Of a stretch of 64,000 nt of DNA, positions 9,481-18,754 are shown in pieces. This stretch comes from CAWFZT01 sp963820415 (GTDB taxonomy: Bacteria > Chloroflexota > Anaerolineae > Anaerolineales > Anaerolineaceae), in assembly GCA_963820415.1 (NCBI GenBank), contig CAWFZT010000008.1, positions 620,001 through 684,000 of the forward strand, in the 5' to 3' direction. Both the position numbers and the translations under genes were made by a program. The notes beneath the pieces are model-generated. The model was not told the DNA's origin and made no database searches. It saw nothing but the letters and a program-made list of their open reading frames with translations. Position 1 is the first letter of the stretch. Every line of letters begins with the position of its first letter.

Positions 9481-10201
9481 ATGATTAAAGAACAAGCTTT
9501 ACCTTCTGGTTGCCCTGCCCCTGGTGATCGTCCTGGGCGCTTGCGCCAGCATAGCCGGTATACAAATTCCGGGATTGACCGCCAAACCCACCCAGACGTC
9601 ACAATACGCCGGCGGGGCTAACTTCAACCCCTCGCAGATGTCGCTTGAGCAGAAGCTCGCCATCGGCACGCTCAAGCTGGAAGGCACCGACCTGGCAGTC
9701 ACCGCCAAAGAGGCCAACGATCTCCTTCCTCTCTGGAAAGCTGTGAAGAGCCTGAGCGCCAGCGACACCACCGCTCCGGCTGAAATCCAGGCCCTCTACA
9801 AGCAGATCGAGGGGGTGATGACCTCTGAACAGACCCAGGCGATCCAGAAGATGACCTGGACGCAGGATGATATGCAGGCGCTGATGACTCAGTACGGGGT
9901 CCAGTTCGGCCAGGGCCAGAGCAGCAAAACCCTGACCGCCGACCAGCAAGCCACTCGCACAGCCCTCCAGATGTCGTCGCGTAGCCGGAATAGCGGCGGC
10001 GGCGCCGGAGGCGGACCCGGTGGAGGTCCTCCGGCTGGCGGTGTCTTCCCTGGCGGACCTGGTGGTTTCGGCGACCAGGGCATGTCTACCACCGGTACAC
10101 CCCAGCCGGGACAGGCTAACCGCAGCGGCGGCATGGGCATGAACTCTATGTTCGTCGACCCGCTGATCAAGCTGCTGCAGACTCGCGCCACCGGGCAGTA
10201 A
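9481..10201 (+). CDS. Gly-rich lipoprotein of the export operon, frameshifted at its signal peptide
   Basis: The frame starting at the ATG at 9481 is lost after three codons. Removing the G at about 9490 gives MIKNKLYLLVALPLVIVL then GAC, a classic lipoprotein signal with lipobox Cys21, joined to the long open frame that ends at 10201 (~239 residues in all). The mature part is helical (~45-150) with several Thr/Gln-containing segments that faintly recall Spy/LTXXQ proteins. A Gly/Pro-rich stretch (~160-190) follows, then a short conserved-looking tail. It is the last gene before a terminator and so belongs to the export operon. It could be an extracytoplasmic accessory to the pump. No family is firmly recognised. 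Confidence 0.7.
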
Positions 10202-10276
10202 TCTCAGCTTTCATCCCGGGAGCAGCCCTGGCGTTTATTAATGGTTCCACCGCCAGCCTGCTCCCATTCCCTATCT

Positions 10277-10320
10277 TATCCCTCCCTTGGAACATCAAGG
10301 GAGGGATATATCCTTTATTA
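10277..10320 (+). terminator. Rho-independent terminator of the export operon
   Basis: A perfect 13-bp stem (TATCCCTCCCTTG at 10277-10289, partner at 10296-10308) with a 6-nt loop is followed by a moderately T-rich stretch. It lies 76 bp after the lipoprotein stop, and no gene crosses it. Confidence 0.8.
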
Positions 10321-10419
10321 ATTTTGTTGGAATCCCTGCCTCTTTTTTGCTACACTTAATCAAAGAACCGTCTGCCCATGTATCACTGCCCGGTCATACA
10401 CCCTAATAAATTGTGGTTC

Positions 10420-10505
10420 ATTGGGATTTGCTGTGGAAGGTCCCTGGATTTGAGGTTGTCATGATAACCCCAAATCTGGAAGTTCACCACAGAAATTCCC
10501 AAAGT
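10420..10505. repeat. Palindromic dispersed repeat, family 1 (copy A, short core)
   Basis: An imperfect inverted repeat of ~40-bp arms around GGTTGTCATGATAACC. Its left arm (ATTGGGATTTGCTGTGGAAG, then GTCCCTGGATTTG) reappears in reverse in the element at 38955-39056, and the core matches the copy at 25724-25810. It lies in the 495-bp gap between the export operon terminator and rpiA; nothing else was recognised in that gap. Confidence 0.8.
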
Positions 10506-10696
10506 GCGTAAATTGTTCGCTTGGTAGCTCTCACCGGAGAAAATGTAATAACCATACAAGCCATGATTTTCGACTCCCATGACCCATTCCGCCATACATG
10601 CTGGTAAAATTCTAGACGAACGATGGATCATGGATGACCCGGCGCAGCTCACCGGCGTCGTTTAGCAGATGATGAATGGAGCAGGTAAACCTTGAG

Positions 10697-11398
10697 ATGA
10701 GCATGGATATAGATCTTTTGAAAGAGGTCGCGGCTGACCTGGCTGTGGAGTTTGTCCAGCCGGGCATGGTGGTCGGCCTTGGCGCGGGCAGCACCGCGGC
10801 GCTGGCCGTGCGACGCCTGGGAGAATGGTTCAAGGCCGGCCGCCTGCCAGGTATCCTGGGCATTCCCTGTTCGCAGCAGACCGAACAGGAAGCCCTGCGA
10901 ATGGGCCTTCCGTTGACCATCCTGGAAGACCATCCTGTGGTCGACCTGACCATCGACGGCGCCGACGAGGTGGACCCCGAGCTGAACTTGATCAAAGGCG
11001 GGGGTGGGGCGCTGCTGCGCGAGAAAATCGTCGCTCAGGCCAGCCTGCGTGAGATTATCATCGTGGACGAATCCAAGCTCTCTCCGGCCCTGGGCACGCA
11101 TTGGGCTGTGCCGGTCGAAGTGATCCCTTTCGGCTGGGGCTCGCAAGTCGCCTTTTTGCAAGGGCTGCACGCCCAGGTGAATGTGCGCCAGAGGGAAGGC
11201 GGCCTACCCTTTAAAACCGACCAGGGTAACCTGATCCTCGACTGCTATTTTGGGCCGCTGGCCAACCCGGCTGGGCTGGCCGCCCAGTTAAAAAACCGCA
11301 CTGGCATTGTCGAGCACGGCCTATTTATTGGCCTGGCCAGCGATGTGATCGTGGCTGGCAAAGATGGCTGCCGCCATCTAACCCGGCGCTCGCCCTGA
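10697..11398 (+). CDS. rpiA: Ribose-5-phosphate isomerase A
   Basis: Interconverts ribose-5-phosphate and ribulose-5-phosphate in the pentose phosphate pathway. Family landmarks are GLGAGSTAALAVRRL (phosphate loop), DLTIDGADEVD and KGGGGALLREKIVA (catalytic Asp and Lys region), the IIIVDESKL strand and the GIVEHGLFIGLASDVIV end. At ~233 residues it is full length. Candidate starts are ATG at 10676, 10697 and 10703. 10697 is chosen because AGCAGG lies upstream and homologues begin near the first helix (LLKEVAADLAVEF). It stands alone, between a repeat element and the convergent kinase gene. Ribose-5-phosphate would also be the entry point for any ribose freed by the glycohydrolases at 33-37 kb; that link is inference. 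Confidence 0.93.
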   Translation: MSMDIDLLKEVAADLAVEFVQPGMVVGLGAGSTAALAVRRLGEWFKAGRLPGILGIPCSQQTEQEALRMGLPLTILEDHPVVDLTIDGADEVDPELNLIKGGGGALLREKIVAQASLREIIIVDESKLSPALGTHWAVPVEVIPFGWGSQVAFLQGLHAQVNVRQREGGLPFKTDQGNLILDCYFGPLANPAGLAAQLKNRTGIVEHGLFIGLASDVIVAGKDGCRHLTRRSP

Positions 11399-11442
11399 CG
11401 TGGAGGGGAGATACGCCCCGTTATTGATTCCTGGCGCAGGTC

Positions 11443-13008
11443 TCAAGGGGCCGGGACGGCCTGGGCAGTAGTCATAATTTGGCTCATATCTTTTTGGACG
11501 GCGTACTGGATCCAGGTATCCGGATTGTTATTCTGGGTGAAGAGACTGATCATGACCATGCGGTCACTCTTGGTATAGACATAGCTGGTCGTGGATTTGC
11601 CGACCACAGTGCTGGTCTGGCTGAGCGTCCAACCCTGATCTTTCATCGTCTGGCGGAAAAAATCGGTCACCTTAGCCTGCTCAAGCCAGGTGCTGTACAA
11701 ATACATGTGGAAGGCAGTATTTTCTGATAGGACCAGGTCGCCCTTGTTTTCTTTCAGGATCGGGATATCCTCTGGCAGACCCTGGATGGCCTGGAAGGGC
11801 GGCAGAGTCTCTGTCATGCGGGCAGCTATCGTCGCCATAATTGGCGGCGCGCCAGTCTGCTTTACGCCTGGCGTAGAACGGGATGAAGTCACCTGCAGGT
11901 TCGCTGCGGGGGTAGTTTGAGCGAGGGCGGTGCTTTTTCCCGGAAAAAGCAATGGCGATCTGGCGGCGAACAGGACTGCCCCTATGGCCAGGCAAACGAC
12001 GATTCCAGCCAAAACCGCAAAGGCAATCCCGCCCATCGTCCAGTTCTTGATCGAGCTGACTGGCGGGGCGGGTGCGGGAGTTGGGCCGGTTACTAGCCTG
12101 GGTCCGGTAACCGGCCTGGAAACGACGGGAGCGCGCAGGGTCGGCTCGACCTGCATGGGTATGCCCGGCCTGGCCTCTATTGTAGGCGCCAGACTTAGTT
12201 TTTCAAGCGCTGTCGCAAAGGCGCTCATTTCCTGGTAGCGATCTTCTGGTTTCTTGGCCAGCGCCTTGAAGATGACCTGTTCGACCTCGTCCGGCAAGCT
12301 GGCGACGATCGACCTGGGGCGCGGCAGCGGGTCTTGCATATGCTTGAGCATCACCGCCGCCGGCGTGTCAGCGGTAAACGGGCGGCGCCCGGTCACCATC
12401 TCGTAGAACACCACCCCCAAGGCGTAAATATCCGTGCGCGCGTCCACCTTGCCCAGCCACTGTTCGGGCGCCATGTAATCCGGGGTGCCAATCCCCATCC
12501 CGGTGCCGGTCAACTGCATCGATTCGCCCATATCGAGCATCTTGGCAATCCCAAAATCGGACAGGGTCGGCGTCCCACCCTGGGTAAAGAGGATATTGGC
12601 CGGTTTGACGTCGCGATGGATAATCATCTGCTGGTGAGCGCATTCCAGCGCCCTGGCGATGGGGGTTAGCAAGCGGGCGGCCTCCTGGTACGGCCAGGGC
12701 GAACCCATGCGGTCCTTCAGGGTGCCACCCGGCTCAAAAGGCATGACCAGGTAGGGCATGCCGTCCTGTTCGCCGTAATCTAGCACTTTGAGGATGTAAG
12801 GATGGTCCAATTGGGCCAGGGCGCGCGCCTCGCGCTGGAAGCGCTTCAAGAATTCTTGATCCATTACGATCTCGGTGCGGATCACTTTCACTGCCACGAA
12901 GCGTTCCAGGCTGGAATCGTAGGCTTTGAAGACGGTAGCCATGCCGCCTCCGCCGAACTGTTCCACCACGTGGTAGCGCCCTAAGGACTTGCCGACGATA
13001 TCGAACAT
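11443..13008 (-). CDS. Membrane-anchored Ser/Thr protein kinase (PknB/Hanks type)
   Basis: A 521-residue kinase. The catalytic domain (~11-275) has the Gly-rich loop FGGGGMATVFKAYD, Lys41 (VAVKVI), catalytic HRDVKPANIL (Asp133), DFG at 151-153 and APE at 180-182. These are all the residues needed for activity. A Pro-rich linker leads to one TM helix (~325-350). The ~170-residue C-terminal part lies outside and shows no PASTA repeats; it looks like a compact alpha/beta domain. It converges with rpiA and probably has its own promoter. Targets are unknown. The outer domain may sense a surface signal, but that is inference. Confidence 0.92.
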   Translation of the reverse strand: MFDIVGKSLGRYHVVEQFGGGGMATVFKAYDSSLERFVAVKVIRTEIVMDQEFLKRFQREARALAQLDHPYILKVLDYGEQDGMPYLVMPFEPGGTLKDRMGSPWPYQEAARLLTPIARALECAHQQMIIHRDVKPANILFTQGGTPTLSDFGIAKMLDMGESMQLTGTGMGIGTPDYMAPEQWLGKVDARTDIYALGVVFYEMVTGRRPFTADTPAAVMLKHMQDPLPRPRSIVASLPDEVEQVIFKALAKKPEDRYQEMSAFATALEKLSLAPTIEARPGIPMQVEPTLRAPVVSRPVTGPRLVTGPTPAPAPPVSSIKNWTMGGIAFAVLAGIVVCLAIGAVLFAARSPLLFPGKSTALAQTTPAANLQVTSSRSTPGVKQTGAPPIMATIAARMTETLPPFQAIQGLPEDIPILKENKGDLVLSENTAFHMYLYSTWLEQAKVTDFFRQTMKDQGWTLSQTSTVVGKSTTSYVYTKSDRMVMISLFTQNNNPDTWIQYAVQKDMSQIMTTAQAVPAP

Positions 13009-13109
13009 GCTGCTCCCCGTTGTTAATCGTTATGTATATTATACGGCTGATTTCCGCTTAATCCCTCCCCTACTTTGGCGGTATCCTCGACCAGCAACAT
13101 CCACTTGCG

Positions 13110-13174
13110 GGTTCTCTGGGAATAACCGTGGTGAACTCCCGGACCTTACACGGTAAATCTTAATGAGCCCGCTT
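13110..13174. repeat. Palindromic dispersed repeat, family 1 (copy E, core deleted)
   Basis: The left part (CTCTGGGAATAACCGTGG, then TGAACTCCCGGA) and right part (CCTTACACGGTAAATCTTAATGAG, quoted only to TTACACGGTAAATCTTAATG) match the outer arms of the element at 38955-39056. The 40-50 bp central palindrome is missing, as if it had been looped out. Confidence 0.65.
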
Positions 13175-13212
13175 TCGCCCTTGTGGTAAATCTTTTTTAG
13201 GAAGCAAAATTA

Positions 13213-13897
13213 AGCCTCAGAAGACCCCGGCCTGGTCGATTCGGCACGCCTGCGCGACCGCCTGCAGCAGCTTGGCCTGGATTGCAGCGTAAGCGGGGCG
13301 TTTGGCCCCACACGTGACCTTTCCAGCGAAGAGGCTTCCATTCGCGCCAGCGCCTTTGATTACTTATGCGCTCTGGTGGATACCGCCGAGGCGGTCGGAG
13401 CCAGGGTGGTCAACGGCCCAATGTATTCGGCAGTAGGTAAAGCGCGCCTGCTGCCCGCCGGCGAGCACGGCGTGCGCCTGGCCATCGAGCCGCTCAACCG
13501 CTTCGAAACCGATATGATCAACACGGCTGCCCATGGATTGGAGATGATCGAAGCCGTCGGTGCAGCCAACCTTGGCCTGCACCTGGATACCTTCCACATG
13601 CACCTGGAAGAAAAAGATTCGGCGGCCGCCATCCGTTTGGCCGGCCGGCGCCGGTTCCATTTCCACGCCTGCGAAAACGACCGCGGCGTGCCGGGCACCG
13701 GGCAGGTGCACTGGCAGGCCATCACCCAGGCCCTCAAACAGGTTGATTACCGGGGCGCGGTAGTGATCGAGTTTTTCACCCCCGACCTGGAGGAGATCGC
13801 CCGGGCGGTGTGCCTGTGGCGCCCAATTGCCCCCGACCAGGACACCATTGCGCGGGATGGGTTAAAATTCTTGAGGGGATTATTTGATGAAAAATAA
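13213..13897 (+). pseudogene. Remnant of a sugar-phosphate isomerase/epimerase (TIM barrel)
   Basis: The open stretch encodes recognisable xylose-isomerase-like barrel segments: SEDPGLVDSARLRDRLQQLG, then GARVVNGPMYSAVGKARL, RLAIEPLNRFETD, GLHLDTFHMHLEEKD, FHFHACENDRGVPGTG and VVIEFFTP. These include metal-ligand and catalytic positions of the D-tagatose-3-epimerase/hydroxypyruvate-isomerase group. The first ~45 residues of the fold are absent; a stop (TAA) lies just before 13213. About 30 residues also seem to be missing where ARLLPAGEHGVRLAIEP joins two distant parts of the usual fold. No start codon with a ribosome site precedes it; GTG at 13376 would remove more of the barrel. A decayed gene is most likely, although a repeat element directly upstream could mark a rearranged start. 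Confidence 0.65.
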
Positions 13898-13989
13898 ACT
13901 CTAAAGATCTCAGAGATCTTTAGGGTTTGGTCTGAAATAAATATTTCATCTTGCTTTCCTGCTTCAACCCCTGTATAATCTGTGTATAT

Positions 13990-14275
13990 TCAACGTCGTT
14001 GACAGTGCACAAGCACCGCCAGGCGGCGCAGCGAGCCGGGTAAAATGGTGAAAGCCCGGCGCCAGTTCCAGCAGTGTTCGCCCCCCTCGAGATGCGAGCT
14101 GAAAGCCGCCTGCGGCAAGTAAACCTCGCCGGCCATCCCCGTTAGCGGACACCGCCAGGTGTGCCAGGCCCTCCTGGCGGCCAAGGCTGGCGCCGTAAAG
14201 CGCCGGTGAAGTGAGGTGGTACCACGCACTCTGTTCGTCCTCAGTTGTAACCTGAGGACGCTTTTATTTAACCGG
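13990..14275 (+). promoter_or_regulatory. T-box riboswitch, alanine type, upstream of alaS
   Basis: Stem I landmarks are present (GCGAGCCGGG, then GGTGAAAGCCCGGC at ~14047-14060). A candidate specifier codon GCC (Ala) lies at 14105-14107 in a GAAAGCC context. The T-box sequence GAGGTGGTACCACGC spans ~14213-14227; its TGGT can pair with the ACCA end of uncharged tRNA-Ala. The terminator stem CGTCCTCAG (14236-14244) pairs with 14252-14260 and is followed by TTTTATTT. Low tRNA-Ala charging should favour the antiterminator and switch on alaS. Confidence 0.88.
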
Positions 14276-14283
14276 AGGAAAAA

Positions 14284-16050
14284 ATGAACGCCAGTGAATT
14301 GAGAGAAACCTACCTGCAGTTCTTCGAGGAGCTTGGGCACAAACGCATTCAATCAGCTCCCCTGCTGCCCGAAAACGACCCAAGCGTCCTTTTCACCACG
14401 GCCGGTATGCACCCGCTGGTGCCCTTCCTTCTCGGTGAGCCGCATCCGCTCGGCCGGCGGCTGGTCGATTTCCAGAAGTGCCTGCGCACCAACGATATCG
14501 ACGAGGTCGGCGACGCCGCTCACCTGACCTTCTTCGAAATGCTGGGCAACTGGTCGCTCGGCGATTATTTCAAACAGGAATCGCTGGCCTGGTCTTTTCA
14601 ATTCCTGACCCAGGTCCTTCACCTCGACCCGCAGCGCCTGGCGGTTACCGTCTTTGCCGGGGACAACGATGCGCCGCGCGACGACGAATCGGCCGCAGTC
14701 TGGCACAGCCTAGGTATCCCGCCGGAGCGCATTTTTTACCTGCCCAAACTGGACAACTGGTGGGGACCGGCCGGCGCCAGCGGGCCGTGCGGCCCGGATT
14801 CGGAGATGTTCTACGACTCCGGCCGGCCGCACCACCCCGGCTGCCGGCCCGGCTGCAACTGCGGCAAGTGGCTGGAAATTTGGAACAACGTCTTCATGGA
14901 ATATGAGAAAACGGTGGACGGACGCTATATCCGCCTCAAGCAGCGCAACGTCGACACCGGCATGGGCCTCGAACGCACCCTGGCAGCCCTGCAAGGGGTG
15001 GATGATATTTTCCTGATCGAAACGCTCTACCCGCTGGTGCAGCAGGTGGAGCGCTTGTCCGGGCAGCGCTACGCCGATAACCCGGCTCCATTCCGGGTGA
15101 TAGTCGATCACCTGCGGGCAGCCACCTTTGCCATTGCCGATGGGGCCATGCCCGCCAACGTTGAAGCGGGCTACGTGGTGCGCCGCCTGGTACGCCGGGC
15201 GGTGCGTTTCGGCCGTGACCTGGGTATCCAGGCCAACTTCTGCGCGGCTTTTTCGAGCAGCGTGGTCGACCTGTTCAAGCAGGTTTACCCAGAGTTGGAG
15301 CAAAAACGGAAACATATCGCCGAAACCCTCGACCGCGAAGAAACCAAATTCAAGGCCACCCTCGAGCGCGCCTTGCGCCACTATGACAATGTGGTGGACA
15401 GCCTGCGCCAGGAAGGACGATCCACCATCTCGGGCCAGGAGGCCTTCGACCTGTTCGAGACCTATGGGTTCCCGCTGCCGTTCACGGTCGACCTGGCCAA
15501 AGAGCAGGGCCTGACCGTAGATGAGGCCGGGTTCGAGGCCTGTTACCGCGCCCACCGTCAGGACTCGCGCAACGCCCTGGACGAGAGGTTTAAGGGCGGG
15601 CTGGCCGACCATTCCGAGCAGACCACCCGCCTGCACACCGCCTCGCACCTGCTCCAGGCGGCGCTCAGGCAGGTACTGGGGGCGATGGTGCACCAGATGG
15701 GCTCGAATATCACCCCCGAGCGGCTGCGCTTCGATTTTTCCCACCCCGAAAAGGTCACCCACGAGCAGTTAGCCCTGGTCGAAGGGATCGTCAACGCCCA
15801 GATCGAAGCCAGCCTGCCGGTCAGCCTGGAAATTATGCCTCTCTCCCAGGCGGTTGAAGCTGGCGCGCTGGCTTTCTTCGGCGAAAAGTACGGCGAGCTG
15901 GTCAAGGTTTATTCGATAGGCGCCTTCTCGAAAGAAGTGTGCGGCGGCCCGCACGTGCAGAACACCGGCGAGCTGGGTCGCTTCCGCATTCTGAAAGAAG
16001 AAGCGGTTGGACACGGCGTGCGCCGCATCCGGGCCGTGCTGGAAAAATAA
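14284..16050 (+). CDS. alaS: Alanyl-tRNA synthetase, short form lacking the C-terminal C-Ala domain
   Basis: Charges tRNA-Ala. The 588-residue protein has the class II catalytic domain (FTTAGMHPLVPF; RTNDIDEVGDAAHLTFFEML; NVDTGMGLERTLA), the helical tRNA-recognition domain and the editing domain with HTASH (451-455) and CGGPH (553-557), its zinc/editing residues. It stops right after the editing domain, whereas usual AlaRS is ~870 residues with a coiled coil and C-Ala domain. The downstream iolG gene begins within 10 bp on the other strand, and no displaced C-Ala frame is visible, so this is a genuinely short form rather than a frameshift. The ribosome site GGAGG is at 14273. It is controlled by the T-box just upstream. 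Confidence 0.95.
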   Translation: MNASELRETYLQFFEELGHKRIQSAPLLPENDPSVLFTTAGMHPLVPFLLGEPHPLGRRLVDFQKCLRTNDIDEVGDAAHLTFFEMLGNWSLGDYFKQESLAWSFQFLTQVLHLDPQRLAVTVFAGDNDAPRDDESAAVWHSLGIPPERIFYLPKLDNWWGPAGASGPCGPDSEMFYDSGRPHHPGCRPGCNCGKWLEIWNNVFMEYEKTVDGRYIRLKQRNVDTGMGLERTLAALQGVDDIFLIETLYPLVQQVERLSGQRYADNPAPFRVIVDHLRAATFAIADGAMPANVEAGYVVRRLVRRAVRFGRDLGIQANFCAAFSSSVVDLFKQVYPELEQKRKHIAETLDREETKFKATLERALRHYDNVVDSLRQEGRSTISGQEAFDLFETYGFPLPFTVDLAKEQGLTVDEAGFEACYRAHRQDSRNALDERFKGGLADHSEQTTRLHTASHLLQAALRQVLGAMVHQMGSNITPERLRFDFSHPEKVTHEQLALVEGIVNAQIEASLPVSLEIMPLSQAVEAGALAFFGEKYGELVKVYSIGAFSKEVCGGPHVQNTGELGRFRILKEEAVGHGVRRIRAVLEK

Positions 16051-16057
16051 TCAGGGA

Positions 16058-17080
16058 TCAGGCGACTTCGCTTAATTTAACCGGCCGGCGCTCCTTGCAG
16101 GACAGGGTAGCGGCCTTGGCCATTACCACCGGGGCGCGCCCGTCCATCCCGGTCACCGACGGTTGACAGTCCTGCTGCACGCAGGACAGGAAATCTTTCA
16201 TTTCGGTGATGAAGGATTCCATGTAACGTTCGAGGAAGAAATATAACGGTTTGGCGGAGTGCACGCCTTCGGCATTGCTGTAAATGTGGGTGTCGGGCGT
16301 GTTGTTGGCTACGGCGATCATCCCGCCTGAGCCGAACACCTCCACACGCTGGTCATAGCCGTAGACGGCCTTGCGACTGTTGTCGATCGTGCCGATGGCG
16401 CCGTTAGCAAAGCGCAGCGTGACCACAGCGGTATCGATGTCTCCGGCTTCGCCGATGCGCGGGTCCACCCGCACGGCCGCCTCGGCGTAGACTTCTTCGA
16501 CCTCACTTCCGGTCAGGAAGCGCGCCATATCGAAGTCGTGGATGGTCATATCGTAGAACATCCCGCCTGAAACGCGCACGTATTCAATCGGCGGCGGCGC
16601 CGGGTCCCGGCTGGTGATGCGCAGGATGTGCACCTCGCCGACCTTGCCTTCGGCGACCATCTGGCGCACCCGGCGAAAGTTGGGGTCGAAGCGGCGGTTG
16701 AAACCGATCTGCAGTTTCACCCCGGCTTTTTCCACCGCCTGCAGGGCCTGGTCGATTTTGTCCAGGTCGTAGGCAATCGGCTTTTCACAGAAAATGTGTT
16801 TGCCGGCGTCGGCCGCTTCGATGATTATCCTGGCGTGGGTGTCGGTGGACGAGCAGATCGCCACTGCGTCGATGTCGCTGGCTTCCAGGATACTGTGGTA
16901 GTCAGAGCTGACCACCGGGATGTGCAAGCGCGCTGCAGTTTCTTCGGCAGCCGCCAGCAGCGGGTCGGCAATGGCCGCCACCCTGGCGCCAGGGATGCGA
17001 GTGGCCAGGTTCTCGGCGTGGATTTTGCCGATGCGTCCTGCCCCAATTACACCAATGCGTACGGGAGTTTGTTTTACCAT
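16058..17080 (-). CDS. iolG: Inositol 2-dehydrogenase (Gfo/Idh/MocA family)
   Basis: A 340-residue NAD(P)-dependent oxidoreductase that should oxidise myo-inositol to scyllo-inosose. The N-terminal Rossmann motif is GVIGAGRIGKIHAENL. The catalytic Lys is in CEKPIAYDLD and the family motif GGMFYDMTIHDFDMARFL carries the His/Asp pair used in catalysis. The sequence (PPPIEYVRVSGGMFYD, RVEVFGSGGMIAVANN) is that of IolG proteins. It is the last gene of the minus-strand inositol operon, 14 bp after iolA, with an AGAGGG ribosome site. It ends close to, and convergent with, alaS. Confidence 0.9.
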   Translation of the reverse strand: MVKQTPVRIGVIGAGRIGKIHAENLATRIPGARVAAIADPLLAAAEETAARLHIPVVSSDYHSILEASDIDAVAICSSTDTHARIIIEAADAGKHIFCEKPIAYDLDKIDQALQAVEKAGVKLQIGFNRRFDPNFRRVRQMVAEGKVGEVHILRITSRDPAPPPIEYVRVSGGMFYDMTIHDFDMARFLTGSEVEEVYAEAAVRVDPRIGEAGDIDTAVVTLRFANGAIGTIDNSRKAVYGYDQRVEVFGSGGMIAVANNTPDTHIYSNAEGVHSAKPLYFFLERYMESFITEMKDFLSCVQQDCQPSVTGMDGRAPVVMAKAATLSCKERRPVKLSEVA

Positions 17081-17094
17081 TTATTCCCTCTTTT

Positions 17095-18573
<1,479 letters not shown>

Positions 18574-18613
18574 AATAATTAATTTCCTTTAGTAACTATC
18601 CGAATTTTCTCGA

Positions 18614-18740
18614 ATGTCGTTGCGAGCGACACTCTTGGTGCACACCCCTTCGGATGCACCTGAAGAGGTGCCCGCAGGGGTGAGCAATCTCGCCACCTAA
18701 TCGGAGATTGCTTCGGCGAAGACGCCTCGCAATGACGCTG
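18614..18740. repeat. Palindromic dispersed repeat, family 2 (copy 1) with nested hairpin
   Basis: The outer arms are GTCGTTGCGAG (18616) and CTCGCAATGAC (18726), inverted with one mismatch. Inside, AGCAATCTC and GAGATTGCT form a second stem, and CACCCCT...AGGGGTG with GCACCTGAAGAGGTGC forms a third. The third hairpin recurs at 43029-43100. It sits between iolD and iolA inside the operon. Confidence 0.7.
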
Positions 18741-18754
18741 GAAAAGGGTTAGGG

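Noticed and set aside
14710..15762. Long open frame (350 codons) on the minus strand
   Set aside because: It lies wholly within alaS, with no family motif and no ribosome site; it is a GC-driven shadow.
14284..16050. Short AlaRS caused by a frameshift
   Set aside because: After the stop there is no continuing C-Ala frame; the convergent iolG gene occupies the sequence directly.
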